A DNA stretch of 23,174 nucleotides from Aphodosoma sp045658305 (GCA_045658305.1 JAZOUT010000040.1:1-23174); one strand, 5' to 3'; positions 6,825 to 15,598 are shown, counted from the stretch's first letter. A program made the numbers and translations. Notes: a model not told the origin generated them from the letters alone.

Positions 6825-8063
6825 TTATTTTTTTGCTTCGCGGAAAATCAATGCAAATGCTATAGTTACGAATAACGCAAAGCCCGCGAATATATACCAC
6901 ACAGAAGTCCAATCGCCCACCAAATACATACCTTGATATTGACAATAGTGGTTCACAATAGCTTGTGCAGCAAGAACACCGATTGTTGCACCAAATCCGT
7001 TAGTCATCATCATAAATAATCCTTGCGCTGATGAACGCATATTGGTACTTACCTCTTTATCAACAAAGAGAGAACCTGATATATTAAAGAAATCGAAAGC
7101 CATACCATATACAATCATAGAGAGGATGAAAAGCCATACCCCACTACCAGGATTGCCCATACCGAAGAATCCGAAACGAAACATCCAAGCAAGCATTGCC
7201 ATAAGCATTACGTTTTTGATACCAAAGCGACGCAAAAAGAATGGTATGAGAAGGATGCAAAGTGTTTCAGATATTTGACTGAGAGATATAAGCATATTGG
7301 CATGTTGCACGCCAAAAGTATCGGCATATTCAGCGAATGCTCCGAAGCTCGAAATGAATGGATTAGCATAGCCATTAGTGATTTGGAGCATCATACCAAG
7401 AAGCATAGAGAAGATGAAGAAAACAGCCATTCGATATTCTTTGAAAAGAGCAAATGCATTCAATCCTAAAGCCTCAACAAGGGATTTATTGCCTTGATTT
7501 TTAGAAACAGGGCATTCAGGTAATGTAAATGAATAAACCGCTAATAATAAGCCCAAACCGCCACTAACGGCATATTGAGCCGCTGTAGGTTGATAACCCA
7601 ACAAATCGACTGCCCACATCGAGCATATAAAACCAATTGTGCCAAACACACGGATTGGAGGGAATGCCTTAACAGTATCAAGTCCTGCTTTATCTAAAGC
7701 GTTATATGCAACTGAATTAGACAATGCTAAAGTAGGCATATAGAATGCTACACTTAGGCTATAAAGTGTAAATAGTGTACTGAATTGAACGGCATCGGTA
7801 GTCAAACCATACCACCCTGCAGCAATCATCAAAGCCCCAGCTATGCCATGACAGATACCAAGCAGTTTTTGGGCTGGAATCCAACGGTCAGCCACAATAC
7901 CGATAAGTGCAGGCATGAAGATTGACACCACACCTTGAATAGAATAAAACACACCAATATTAGCACCTAATCCGGCGTTGCCAAGATAGTTGCCCATTGA
8001 TGTGAGATATGCCCCCCAAACTGCAAATTGGAGGAAATTCATTATGATGAGTCTTAACTTCAT
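6825..8063 (-). CDS. MFS transporter, nucleoside:H+ symporter (NupG/XapB) family
   Basis: Twelve-helix inner-membrane transporter of about 412 residues. The N-terminus MKLRLIIMNFLQFAVWGAYL and the segment QGVVSIFMPALIGIVADRWI resemble nucleoside permeases of the NHS family, where the substrate is a nucleoside such as xanthosine or uridine; substrate here is not proven. I chose ATG 8063 rather than the upstream ATG at 8105. The extra 14 residues would be encoded by heptamer repeat and by the region next to the preceding stop codon, while hydrophobic family similarity begins at this Met. The preceding gene ends 46 bases upstream, suggesting cotranscription. Confidence 0.8.
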   Translation of the reverse strand: MKLRLIIMNFLQFAVWGAYLTSMGNYLGNAGLGANIGVFYSIQGVVSIFMPALIGIVADRWIPAQKLLGICHGIAGALMIAAGWYGLTTDAVQFSTLFTLYSLSVAFYMPTLALSNSVAYNALDKAGLDTVKAFPPIRVFGTIGFICSMWAVDLLGYQPTAAQYAVSGGLGLLLAVYSFTLPECPVSKNQGNKSLVEALGLNAFALFKEYRMAVFFIFSMLLGMMLQITNGYANPFISSFGAFAEYADTFGVQHANMLISLSQISETLCILLIPFFLRRFGIKNVMLMAMLAWMFRFGFFGMGNPGSGVWLFILSMIVYGMAFDFFNISGSLFVDKEVSTNMRSSAQGLFMMMTNGFGATIGVLAAQAIVNHYCQYQGMYLVGDWTSVWYIFAGFALFVTIAFALIFREAKK

Positions 8064-8066
8064 ACG

Positions 8067-8091
8067 AATTGAGAATTGAGAATTGAAAATT
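8067..8091. repeat. Heptamer tandem repeat (TTGAGAA type)
   Basis: Seven-base units TTGAGAA, TTGAGAA, TTGAAAA lie immediately upstream of the chosen MFS start (minus strand). The same unit is found at 10037-10068. Confidence 0.85.
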
Positions 8092-8109
8092 ATCAGCTTA
8101 CTCAAAACT

Positions 8110-8652
8110 TTAAATTTTATTTATTCTGTTTTTTATCTCTTGTGCACGCTCGTAGTTTTCGGATGCTATGGCGCGTTGTAGAGCCTCTTCGAGTTCTTCA
8201 TCGAAAAGCATGTGAACGGGAGCATCATCAGTGTGGCGTATTTGCACTCTGTCCTTTACCTCTTCTAATATCATCTCTTCGACATAGATTGGTGCATTAT
8301 AACGAACGGCAAGTGCTATAGAGTCGGAAGTACGACTATCTAATTGCAACTCTTCATCGCCATTCATTATCACCAACTTAGAGAAATAGGCTTCGCCTGA
8401 CTTACGTACAATGTCAACTCTCACGAGGTCGATATCGCACTGATTCATCATATCGAGCATGAGGTCGTAAACGATAGGTCGTTTTAGTTCGACATTTTGC
8501 ATACCGACAAGAATGCTCCGAGCCTCAAATCCACCTATTATGATAGGCAATTTGCGATTACCCTCCACCTCCTCCAACATCAAAAGATAGATATCATTGT
8601 CGGGTTTGGCTTCGCTGACACCCATTATTTTTACTTCTCGCGGTGAAATCAT
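8110..8652 (-). CDS. Bifunctional nuclease family protein (DUF151) with C-terminal UVR motif
   Basis: The N-terminal part (about residues 5-140) matches the bifunctional nuclease (BFN/DUF151) fold: LLMLEEVEGNRKLPIIIGGFEARSI, RPIVYDLM, and LDSRTSDSIALAVRYNAPIYV. The C-terminal part (about 148-178, DEELEEALQRAIASENYERAQEIKNRI) is a UvrB/UvrC-type UVR motif, a combination known for Bacteroidetes and actinobacterial members. Nuclease activity has been reported for plant homologs; the bacterial role is not settled. The MFS gene follows 46 bases after its stop. Met10 is a possible alternative start, but the N-terminal residues before it also fit the family strand. Confidence 0.85.
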   Translation of the reverse strand: MISPREVKIMGVSEAKPDNDIYLLMLEEVEGNRKLPIIIGGFEARSILVGMQNVELKRPIVYDLMLDMMNQCDIDLVRVDIVRKSGEAYFSKLVIMNGDEELQLDSRTSDSIALAVRYNAPIYVEEMILEEVKDRVQIRHTDDAPVHMLFDEELEEALQRAIASENYERAQEIKNRINKI

Positions 8653-8675
8653 AGTTATTTTTTATAATCGACACA

Positions 8676-8787
8676 CAATGTGAGTGTGTATTTTCGAGGG
8701 TTGCTTAAGGGTTGCTTGCAGTATGCTGTATCCTATATTTAGATTTTGAGATTTTTAAGATTGAATACACAATGAGAGTGTGTATTT
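8676..8787. repeat. Pair of imperfect hairpin repeats around fabH 3' end
   Basis: About 22 bases beginning ACACAAT at 8678 (then GTGAGTGTGTATTTT) recur at 8766 (GAGAGTGTGTATTTA), each able to form a short ACAC/GTGT hairpin. The second copy overlaps the end of fabH. Between them GGGTTGCTT occurs twice. This may mark the 3' end of the fabH transcript; no clear T-run follows. Confidence 0.5.
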
Positions 8788-9790
8788 ATTTCATATTATC
8801 AACAGCCCATTTAATGTATACAGAACCCCATGCAAAACCTGCGCCAAATGACGAAAGCACAAGGTTGTCGCCTTTAAGGAACAGATGTTTGTTATCCCAA
8901 AGGAGGATTGGAATTGTGGCAGAAGAAGTGTTAGCGCGTTTGTCAATATTTACTAAAACTCGGTCAGGACGCATATTCATACGATTACCCACAGCCTCAA
9001 TAATACGCATATTAGCTTGGTGAGGAAGGAAATATATTTCGTTAGGATTCAAGCCATTGCGCTCCATAATTTCTAATGATACTTCGGACATCTTGCTCAC
9101 AGCCCATTTGAATACGTTTTTACCATCTTGATATACAAAGTGTTCGCGAGCATCGACTGTTTCGTGAGTAGCAGGTTTGATAGAACCACCTGCTTTCATG
9201 TGGAGATATTCTTTACCAACACCATCCGAACGAAGAATTGCGTCTTGAAGACCATTGCCATCGGCACAAGGCTCCAATAATACAGCAGCCGCACCATCAC
9301 CAAATAATGGACATGTGTTACGGTCTGTATAGTCGATAATTGCCGACATTTTTTCACCCGAAACAACAATCATACGTTTGCAGAATCCGCTCTCAATATA
9401 GAGTGATGCAGTTTTGAAAGCATGTATAAAACCAGCACAACCTACTTGCATATCGAAAGAAATACCATTTTTGATGCCACAAGCATCAGAAATAATCGCT
9501 GCAGTAGATGGGAACACCATATCTGGAGTTACTGTTGAACAGATGATACCATCAATGTCGGATGGTTGAAGATTATTCTTTTCAAGAAGAGTTTTCACTG
9601 CTTTAATAGCCATGAACGACATCCCTACGGGTTCTTTCAAAATACGACGTTCTTTGATACCTACGCGAGTCATAATCCACTCGTCAGAAGTATCAACCAT
9701 GTGGCTAAGTTCTTCATTTGTCAAAATATACTCAGGCAAATATGCCTCAATAGCCGTAATTGCGGCTCTCACTTTAGTGTCTTGTATCAT
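8786..9790 (-). CDS. fabH: 3-oxoacyl-ACP synthase III (FabH)
   Basis: Starts fatty-acid synthesis by condensing acyl-CoA with malonyl-ACP. The catalytic triad is visible: C118 in MQVGCAGFIHAF, H257 in FLPHQANMRI and N287 in KRANTSSATIP. N-terminal ITAIEAYLPEYILTNEEL, DTSDEWIMTRVGIKERR and the GDGAAAVLLE segment are standard. The length of 334 is normal. It is the first gene of the minus-strand block; no rpmF or plsX gene lies upstream in this window, where a divergent sulP gene is found instead. A likely -7 box lies about 66 bases upstream. Confidence 0.96.
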   Translation of the reverse strand: MIQDTKVRAAITAIEAYLPEYILTNEELSHMVDTSDEWIMTRVGIKERRILKEPVGMSFMAIKAVKTLLEKNNLQPSDIDGIICSTVTPDMVFPSTAAIISDACGIKNGISFDMQVGCAGFIHAFKTASLYIESGFCKRMIVVSGEKMSAIIDYTDRNTCPLFGDGAAAVLLEPCADGNGLQDAILRSDGVGKEYLHMKAGGSIKPATHETVDAREHFVYQDGKNVFKWAVSKMSEVSLEIMERNGLNPNEIYFLPHQANMRIIEAVGNRMNMRPDRVLVNIDKRANTSSATIPILLWDNKHLFLKGDNLVLSSFGAGFAWGSVYIKWAVDNMK

Positions 9791-9855
9791 GTGTTTTTAT
9801 TATTTATACATAAGGTGTATTGAAAACGCACCTCACATAGGTACAAAATTCGGTG

Positions 9856-9863
9856 CAAAGGTA
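9856..9863 (-). promoter_or_regulatory. Candidate -7 box of a Bacteroidetes promoter for fabH
   Basis: On the minus strand this reads TACCTTTG, an exact match to TAnnTTTG. No good -33 TTTG lies 19-20 bases upstream, so support is partial. A second possibility is TACCTATG (9836-9843) with TTTG at 9864-9867, 20 bases away. Confidence 0.4.
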
Positions 9864-9870
9864 CAAAAAA

Positions 9871-9904
9871 TAATTCATAATTCATAATTCATAATTCATA
9901 ATTA
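9871..9904. repeat. Heptamer tandem repeat (ATTCATA)n
   Basis: Four ATTCATA units plus partial units lie in the 393-base fabH-sulP divergent gap. The rest of the gap holds the promoters described here, a TAAAATTC-centred hairpin at 9980-9998, and two further heptamer tracts. Confidence 0.9.
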
Positions 9905-9994
9905 TAAGTACATTTTCAACACTACTTTCATTATAGCCTATTTATCAAATATTTAGACATACAATAATTTTATTAAAAAAAGTAAAATTCTTAC

Positions 9995-10025
9995 TTTGTT
10001 AAGTTAGAAGATTTTTGTAACTTTG
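9995..10025 (+). promoter_or_regulatory. Bacteroidetes-type promoter for sulP
   Basis: TTTG at 9995-9998 and TAACTTTG at 10018-10025 are separated by 19 bases, matching the -33 TTTG / -7 TAnnTTTG consensus of this phylum. Transcription would start near 10030-10035, giving a leader of about 150 bases that contains two heptamer repeat tracts. An AAAGTAA/TTACTTT inverted repeat (9980-9998) overlaps the -33 box and could be an operator. Confidence 0.7.
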
Positions 10026-10036
10026 CAAACCTATTT

Positions 10037-10177
10037 AATTGAGAATTGAGAATTGAAAATTGAGAATTACTATTTCTTAATAAATAACTAAATATCAACA
10101 AAATAATTAATTAAACACAATATATAATTTACATTGCAATTGATTGAGCATTGTGAATTATGAATTGTGAATTGAGA
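10037..10177. repeat. Two heptamer repeat tracts in the sulP leader
   Basis: At 10037-10068 units TTGAGAA, TTGAGAA, TTGAAAA, TTGAGAA; at 10143-10177 units ATTGTGA, ATTATGA, ATTGTGA, ATTGAGA. The second tract ends 7 bases before the chosen sulP ATG. Between them lies AT-rich sequence without a gene. Confidence 0.85.
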
Positions 10178-10183
10178 AAAAAG

Positions 10184-11893
10184 ATGTACAACATTAAAGA
10201 TGTATTTCAACCACGCATTATTGAGTGCTTGAAAAATTATGGTAAACAACAATTCACTGCCGACATGATGGCAGGTGTAATTGTAGGTATTGTGGCAATT
10301 CCATTGGCAATTGCATTCGGTATCGCTTCTGGTGTAGGTCCTACTGAGGGTCTTATCACTGCTATTATCGCTGGTTTTATTATTTCAGCTTTCGGTGGTA
10401 CTAAAGTACAAATTGGTGGTCCAACAGGTGCGTTCATCGTAATTATCTACGGCATTATCCAACAATTTGGTTTGGTTGGTTTGATGATTGCCACTATCCT
10501 TGCGGGTATTATGCTCATCGTGATGGGTCTTACTAAAATGGGTACTATCATCAAATTCGTGCCTTATCCTGTAATTATCGGTTTCACTGGTGGTATCGCA
10601 CTTACTATCTTCTCTACTCAAATGAATGATTTCTTCGGCATGGGTATTGAAGGTGTGCCTGCTGACTTCATTGAAAAATGGATTTGCTATTTTTCTAACA
10701 TTGCTTCTGTAAATTGGGGTGCATTTGCTATTGGTTTATTAAGTCTTCTCATTATCATTTTCACTCCAAAAGTATCGAAAAAAATACCTGGTTCGCTCGT
10801 TGCAATCATCATCATGACATTCGTTGTGTGGATATTGAAAGAGTTTACTGATTTCGAATTTGTCAATAGCATCAAAACAATCGGCGACTTATACGAATTG
10901 CCCTCAGGCATTCCTGCTCCTAAATTGCCAGAGATGAACCTTGCAGAAGGCGAAACTATTTGGAGCGTAATTCGCTCATTGATGCCTGCAGCATTCACTA
11001 TCGCTATGTTGGGCGCAATCGAATCATTGCTCTCTGCTATGGTGGCTGATGGTGTTATCTCTGACAAACACAACTCTAACACAGAGCTTATCGGTCAAGG
11101 TATAGCTAACGTAGTAGTTCCTTTCTTCGGTGGTATCCCAGCAACTGGTGCAATTGCTCGTACAATGACTAACATCAACAACGGTGGTCGTACTCCTGTG
11201 GCTGGTATTGTTCACGCCTTGATATTGATGCTTGTATTATTATTTATGGGTCCACTCGTAGGACTTATCCCTATGCCATGTCTTGCAGCTGTGCTTATCA
11301 TTGTGGCTTACAACATGAGTGGCTGGCGCACATTCGTATCTCTCTACAAAGGTCCAAAGAGCGACTTTGCAGTGTTGATGACAACATTTGTGCTTACAGT
11401 GATTTTCGACCTCACTATCGCAATCGAAATCGGCTTGTTGCTCGCTGTAGTATTGTTCTTGAAACGTACAAGCGAATCGGTTGAAATCCGCCACTTCCAA
11501 GACGAAATCGACCCTAATCAAGAACTCGATATTCAAATCAATTCAGAAGAGAAACTTACTATTCCTGAAGGCGTTGATGTATACGAAATCGATGGTCCAT
11601 ACTTCTTCGGTATCGCTAATAAGTTTGAAGAGGTGATGAGTCGCATCAGTCAAAAACCAAAAGTTCGTATCATCCGTATGCGTCGCGTACCATTCATGGA
11701 CTCAACTGGTATTCACAACCTCGAAGTTCTTATCGAACAATCACAAAAAGAGGGTGTACAAATCGTACTTTCGGGCGTAAATCCACAAGTGCGCAAAGCC
11801 CTTGAAAAAGCAGGATTTACAAAACTTATTCCTACTGAAAACATCTGCTCAAATATCAACATGGCACTCGAACGCTCAAAAGAACTTATCTAA
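10184..11893 (+). CDS. SulP family anion transporter with STAS domain
   Basis: Inner-membrane transporter of the SulP (SLC26) family, about 569 residues. The N-terminal membrane domain has the family signature (FTADMMAGVIVGIVAIPLAI, GGTKVQIGGPTGAFIVI) and the FGGIPATGAIARTMTNINNGGRTPVAGIVHAL segment. The last ~115 residues form a cytoplasmic STAS domain with FMDSTGIHNL. Substrate could be sulfate, bicarbonate or another anion; sequence does not settle it, and there is no carbonic-anhydrase neighbour. I prefer ATG 10184 (MYNIKDVFQPR) to ATG 10160, since the additional residues MNCELRKK come from the heptamer repeat. A strong terminator follows. Confidence 0.92.
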   Translation: MYNIKDVFQPRIIECLKNYGKQQFTADMMAGVIVGIVAIPLAIAFGIASGVGPTEGLITAIIAGFIISAFGGTKVQIGGPTGAFIVIIYGIIQQFGLVGLMIATILAGIMLIVMGLTKMGTIIKFVPYPVIIGFTGGIALTIFSTQMNDFFGMGIEGVPADFIEKWICYFSNIASVNWGAFAIGLLSLLIIIFTPKVSKKIPGSLVAIIIMTFVVWILKEFTDFEFVNSIKTIGDLYELPSGIPAPKLPEMNLAEGETIWSVIRSLMPAAFTIAMLGAIESLLSAMVADGVISDKHNSNTELIGQGIANVVVPFFGGIPATGAIARTMTNINNGGRTPVAGIVHALILMLVLLFMGPLVGLIPMPCLAAVLIIVAYNMSGWRTFVSLYKGPKSDFAVLMTTFVLTVIFDLTIAIEIGLLLAVVLFLKRTSESVEIRHFQDEIDPNQELDIQINSEEKLTIPEGVDVYEIDGPYFFGIANKFEEVMSRISQKPKVRIIRMRRVPFMDSTGIHNLEVLIEQSQKEGVQIVLSGVNPQVRKALEKAGFTKLIPTENICSNINMALERSKELI

Positions 11894-11906
11894 AACATAA
11901 AACAAT

Positions 11907-11948
11907 AAAAAAGCCTCTGAATGCGTTATAGTTTTTAGAGGCTTTTTT
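11907..11948 (+). terminator. Terminator after sulP
   Basis: AAAAAAGCCTCT (11907-11918) pairs perfectly with AGAGGCTTTTTT (11937-11948), with an 18-base loop and T-run, 13 bases after the stop. The A-rich 5' arm makes it potentially bidirectional. Confidence 0.88.
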
Positions 11949-12080
11949 ACTATAAACAACAGCTAACAGCTGTTCGATATAAAATTCCTTTACCAGCAAT
12001 ATACTGCTTCAAAGTATAACCATACCTTCCAAGATAGTGAACCATACCTTCAAGCAACCTTCAAGCAAGAAAACAGACAT

Positions 12081-12764
12081 ATGAAAAAATTACACTACAT
12101 CATCGCCGCCATAGCAACCATAATACTATGCTCATCATGCGATTGGCTTGAACCAGAAACCTCATCCAATCAAATATACCGCACAGCAGCTACGCTAATC
12201 AACAAGCCATCATTAGGACAATACATATTTTTGGCAGATGATGGCATAGAACTAATACCTACAACCCCACTCATAATTCCTGATGCTCAAAAAGATACCC
12301 TACTCAACAAACGCTACTACATAACATTCCAAATCGAAATCGAAACCCAAAACACACAAGTCTACAATATCAACCTCATCTCTATGCAAATGATGAGCAA
12401 AGAGTCTATAACCTACATAAACGACAACGACTCTATCGCAACATATAAAAACGAACAATTAGACATCAGCCTACTTTGGACTTCAGGCTCATACCTCAAC
12501 ATTCTCACTCAGGTCAAAGGCTCTGGTTCGGTGGCGCATAACTATTATCTACTCCACAATCCCAACATCAATAGCGACACATTATACCTCACAATGAGAT
12601 ACAACAGCAACAACGACCAACCTACATACTCCCTACAACAAGCAATGTATTACGATTTAACAGAATACATTACAGGCAAATCTGACAGCACGACTATATG
12701 CTTCAATTACAATTCAGGCACGCCTACAATCGACACACTCTACCTAAAAATAGCAAATAAATGA
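12081..12764 (+). CDS. NigD-like exported lipoprotein
   Basis: A 227-residue protein with a lipoprotein signal peptide, IIAAIATIILCSSC, lipid-bearing Cys probably C20. The body (IFLADDGIELIPTTPLI, then alternating strands, and TIDTLYLKIANK at the end) resembles the NigD-like family, whose members have an N-terminal OB-like and a C-terminal beta domain and about this length. The match is from general appearance, so moderate. Function of the family is unknown. Its TGA stop overlaps the next ATG (ATGA at 12761-12764), implying translational coupling with the T9SS type B protein. It lies 130 bases after the sulP terminator; no clear -33/-7 pair was found there. Confidence 0.6.
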   Translation: MKKLHYIIAAIATIILCSSCDWLEPETSSNQIYRTAATLINKPSLGQYIFLADDGIELIPTTPLIIPDAQKDTLLNKRYYITFQIEIETQNTQVYNINLISMQMMSKESITYINDNDSIATYKNEQLDISLLWTSGSYLNILTQVKGSGSVAHNYYLLHNPNINSDTLYLTMRYNSNNDQPTYSLQQAMYYDLTEYITGKSDSTTICFNYNSGTPTIDTLYLKIANK

Positions 12765-14053
12765 AACGACTAATCACAATAATTTCATACATCAGCCTCT
12801 GCGCATTGTGCATCCAATCTCACGCACAATTCTCGGTCAACAACCCACAAGGCTACGTCAAACTTACCGACCAACAATACAACCTCGATGCCCTCATTCT
12901 CTTAAACGGCATCGATGGTAGCACCTCTATCGACTACACCGGCTCGGAATCAATCGAATGGCGTTACACCATAGGTGGCGAAAGTTTCAATTCTACTCAA
13001 AACGAAATAATTCCAGAGCATAATATGCTCTACACCATCTATGTCGATGGCTCGGCTAAATACCATATCTACACAATCGACTACACACAATATCTCGCTC
13101 AACTCAATTCGTTAGAGGTCATTGAAGGCGAAACCAAATGCCAACAAATAACCCTCAACGTCGAAGCCTCAATCCCCGAAATCAAATATCTCGACCGTAC
13201 AAACTCAACACAAACACTCACACGCGAATTTTCACTTACATACAACAACGCCGCATGGCAAGACTCGGCATGGGTTGATGTAACAATCGATACCCTAATA
13301 TCACAACTCTCAACCCTCAACTCTCAACTCTCTATCCCAGCCCCATACAAATCAACTACATTCAAATTCTATGGCGACCAATGGGCTAAACAACTTAATA
13401 TTGCTTCTGATACAATAATGACCGACTACACAGCCATAGCTGTCAAATGCTACCCTCGAGGCACAGTAGTCGAACGCGAATACAAAAACGAAAAAGACCG
13501 CTCGTCCGACACCGACATTAAAGGCTCAGGACCACTTGTAGTCGAATTCGAATCTCGTGCCAATCCTCTTGATATAATCTATTACGAATGGTTTGTTAGC
13601 AACGTAGAAACGCCTAACAACTATCAACGCTACAACGATATTGACCTACGCTACACATTCGATAAAACAGGAGAATACAAAGTAAAACTCATCGTTACCA
13701 GCAATACGTGTGAATATGTCGATTCGCTCAACGTGAGAGTAACAGAATCATATATCGAAGCTCCTAACGCATTTACGCCTAATGGCGATGGCATCAACGA
13801 CGAATGGCGTGTAGCCTACAAATCTATCGAACGCTATCAATGCATCATCCAAAATCGCTGGGGACGCACAGTGTTCAAATCTACCGACCCAGGCAAAGGC
13901 TGGGATGGCACAATCGGCGGCCGCCCTGCAGCCGAAGGCACATACTACTACGTCATCGTAGCTTACGGAACCGACAAATTCCCTGATACACACAAAAAAG
14001 CAGGCCAACAAACCAAATACAAACTCTCAGGCGACATCAACCTCTTTAGATAA
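12761..14053 (+). CDS. T9SS type B secreted protein (gliding-motility-associated C-terminal domain)
   Basis: A 430-residue exported protein. Signal peptide is about residues 1-23 (ISLCALCIQSHAQ). A central beta-rich region of no known family is followed by a PKD-like domain (about 250-330, ending YTFDKTGEYKVKLIVTSN). From residue 334 the CHU_C/type B sorting domain begins: APNAFTPNGDGINDEW, the NRWGRTVF segment and KGWDG, then AAEGTYYYVIVAYG. This domain directs export through the type IX system and surface attachment; gliding itself is not implied. The 7-residue-periodic QLSTLNSQLS is encoded by a 7-bp DNA repeat at 13304-13332. Translational start overlaps the upstream stop. Confidence 0.85.
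   Translation: MKRLITIISYISLCALCIQSHAQFSVNNPQGYVKLTDQQYNLDALILLNGIDGSTSIDYTGSESIEWRYTIGGESFNSTQNEIIPEHNMLYTIYVDGSAKYHIYTIDYTQYLAQLNSLEVIEGETKCQQITLNVEASIPEIKYLDRTNSTQTLTREFSLTYNNAAWQDSAWVDVTIDTLISQLSTLNSQLSIPAPYKSTTFKFYGDQWAKQLNIASDTIMTDYTAIAVKCYPRGTVVEREYKNEKDRSSDTDIKGSGPLVVEFESRANPLDIIYYEWFVSNVETPNNYQRYNDIDLRYTFDKTGEYKVKLIVTSNTCEYVDSLNVRVTESYIEAPNAFTPNGDGINDEWRVAYKSIERYQCIIQNRWGRTVFKSTDPGKGWDGTIGGRPAAEGTYYYVIVAYGTDKFPDTHKKAGQQTKYKLSGDINLFR
13304..13332 (+). repeat. Heptamer repeat inside a coding region (CAACTCT)n
   Basis: CAACTCT, CAACCCT, CAACTCT, CAACTCT, then C: four 7-base units within the T9SS type B gene, the same kind as the intergenic tracts. Since 7 is not a multiple of 3, gain or loss of one unit changes the frame upstream of the PKD-like and sorting domains. 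Confidence 0.85.
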
Positions 14054-14083
14054 TTCATAATTCTCAATTCTTAACTCTCAATT
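14052..14083. repeat. Heptamer repeat after the T9SS type B gene
   Basis: Units AATTCAT, AATTCTC, AATTCTT, AACTCTC, AATTATA begin at the stop codon. A second tract (CTCCTCA, CTCCTAA, TTCCTAA; about 14136-14159) lies beyond the terminator and reaches the stop of the converging gene. Confidence 0.85.
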
Positions 14084-14087
14084 ATAA

Positions 14088-14122
14088 AAAAAGTCTCAGA
14101 TCTAAACAATCTGAGACTTTTT
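14088..14122. terminator. Terminator between converging genes
   Basis: AAAAAGTCTCAGAT (14088-14101) pairs with ATCTGAGACTTTTT (14109-14122), 14 bp, loop CTAAACA, with T-run. Placed between the + type B gene and the - TPR gene, it can serve both. Confidence 0.9.
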
Positions 14123-14158
14123 CATTTCCCCAAAACTCCTCACTCCTAATTCCTAATT

Positions 14159-15565
14159 TCACCTCTTTTTCTTCCGAATCACAATATATTTCTTTACCAA
14201 CTGCTCTATTCGCTTTTTCGACTCTTTCGAGTCGTCTATTTGTATCTTCAACTCACGTTGGATAATCGACCGCCTATTATAATAATATCGCGACGAAATA
14301 TTCAACAACTTACACACCATATCTCTATTACAATTCATAAATATCAACCACACAATAGCCAAATCGGTCTTTGTCAGTTTAGAGTAATCATCATTCATTG
14401 CCTGCAAATTCTCTCTTGCATCATCAAAAATCTTATCTCTATCCACATCATATCCATCCTTGTATCGCTCAAATAACGTATTAAAACGCTCTTTTCTCTT
14501 CTCTATATCCACTTCCAGCACTCCAATATTCTTCTTATATCGGAATATAACAACAATCGCCACCAGCAATCCCACCACCAATATCGACAACGTAACGACA
14601 TACACCCTCATCATCTTCAACTTCTCCTTCTCGTTCTCCAACTCCTCATTCAGCAAATCATACTCCCCATTTATAGCACTAAGCCGCTGGCTAAACATAA
14701 ACGAAAAATCTTCTCTCTGCAAATCATACGCCTCTTCCCAACTTTTATTTGCCTCCTCATATCTTCCCAATAGCGACAATCTTCGTGAATTATAATAATA
14801 GTAATCAGGCTTTAGATTACGTCCTAGTGCCACATGCTCTATATATGCCAATGCGCTATCAGGCTCTTCCTTTCTCAAATACGCCTCTGCTAATATTCGC
14901 GCATGCCCTGTATAATGCAAACTATCATAACAAGGTTTAGCGTATGCTATCATTGTGTCGGGATGCAATTCATCTCTATGCCACCATGCATACTTACATT
15001 TCACAACATTATCTCCCCAATCATCAAAATACTCAAGGCTCTTTTCTAAATAGTATCGTGCCGAATCTCCTTTTGTCAATAGGCACAAATCCATATAATG
15101 ATAAGGTAATCTCCTCAAATCATTGTACTCCAAATCTTTTCCCAATGCCTTTTTTGCATAATTCAAGGCAAGAATAGTATCGGTAGTCATCGTGTTTTTC
15201 ACAATATAACCATAAACAAACGAAGATATCGAATCATAATATTGCAAATTCGCTTCAGCTTTCTTCAAATGTATCAACGATTTATCAAAATCACCATCTG
15301 CAAATAACTTATAACCAATAAAAGCATTACACAAACAAACCTTTCCCTTTTCGCCCCTCTCTTCGTATAATAAAATACTATTCGCCAAAGCCTCAATATC
15401 AATTCCTTTATCACTCTGATTTCTGGCAGACTCAAAAGCTCGCATCAATATATAATCCTCTTCGAGGTCTAACCCCTCTTTCCTATCACACGACGCACCA
15501 ATAGCCAACATCACCATGGCCACCACACCAAAAACAATTCCTTTCATATCCATAATATTTTTCAT
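14159..15565 (-). CDS. Membrane-anchored TPR protein with cytoplasmic HTH-like domain (putative regulator)
   Basis: From ATG 15565 this is a 468-residue protein. It has a lipoprotein-type signal (GVVAMVMLAIGASC, C26), then helical TPR-like repeats (about 30-300; several Tyr/Ala/Leu-rich hairpins such as ALNYAKKALGKDLEY), a transmembrane helix (about 321-343, VYVVTLSILVVGLLVAIVVIF), a coiled coil, and a C-terminal HTH-like segment (about 397-435, LTKTDLAIVWLIF then MVCKLLNISSRYYYNRRSII). That layout is common among Bacteroidales membrane regulators sensing in the periplasm. The frame extends to 15811, but that part is the GC-rich structured element and unlikely to be translated; ATG 15547 is another possible start. 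Stop is TGA followed two codons on by TAG. Regulation of the divergent protease operon is inference. Confidence 0.75.
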   Translation of the reverse strand: MKNIMDMKGIVFGVVAMVMLAIGASCDRKEGLDLEEDYILMRAFESARNQSDKGIDIEALANSILLYEERGEKGKVCLCNAFIGYKLFADGDFDKSLIHLKKAEANLQYYDSISSFVYGYIVKNTMTTDTILALNYAKKALGKDLEYNDLRRLPYHYMDLCLLTKGDSARYYLEKSLEYFDDWGDNVVKCKYAWWHRDELHPDTMIAYAKPCYDSLHYTGHARILAEAYLRKEEPDSALAYIEHVALGRNLKPDYYYYNSRRLSLLGRYEEANKSWEEAYDLQREDFSFMFSQRLSAINGEYDLLNEELENEKEKLKMMRVYVVTLSILVVGLLVAIVVIFRYKKNIGVLEVDIEKRKERFNTLFERYKDGYDVDRDKIFDDARENLQAMNDDYSKLTKTDLAIVWLIFMNCNRDMVCKLLNISSRYYYNRRSIIQRELKIQIDDSKESKKRIEQLVKKYIVIRKKKR

Positions 15566-15598
15566 ATTTAACATTATTACTATCCTGTAAACAACTAA

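Noticed and set aside
8064..8105. Longer start of the MFS transporter at ATG 8105
   Set aside because: It would be only 4 bases from the upstream stop and translate the heptamer repeat; the membrane protein similarity begins at ATG 8063.
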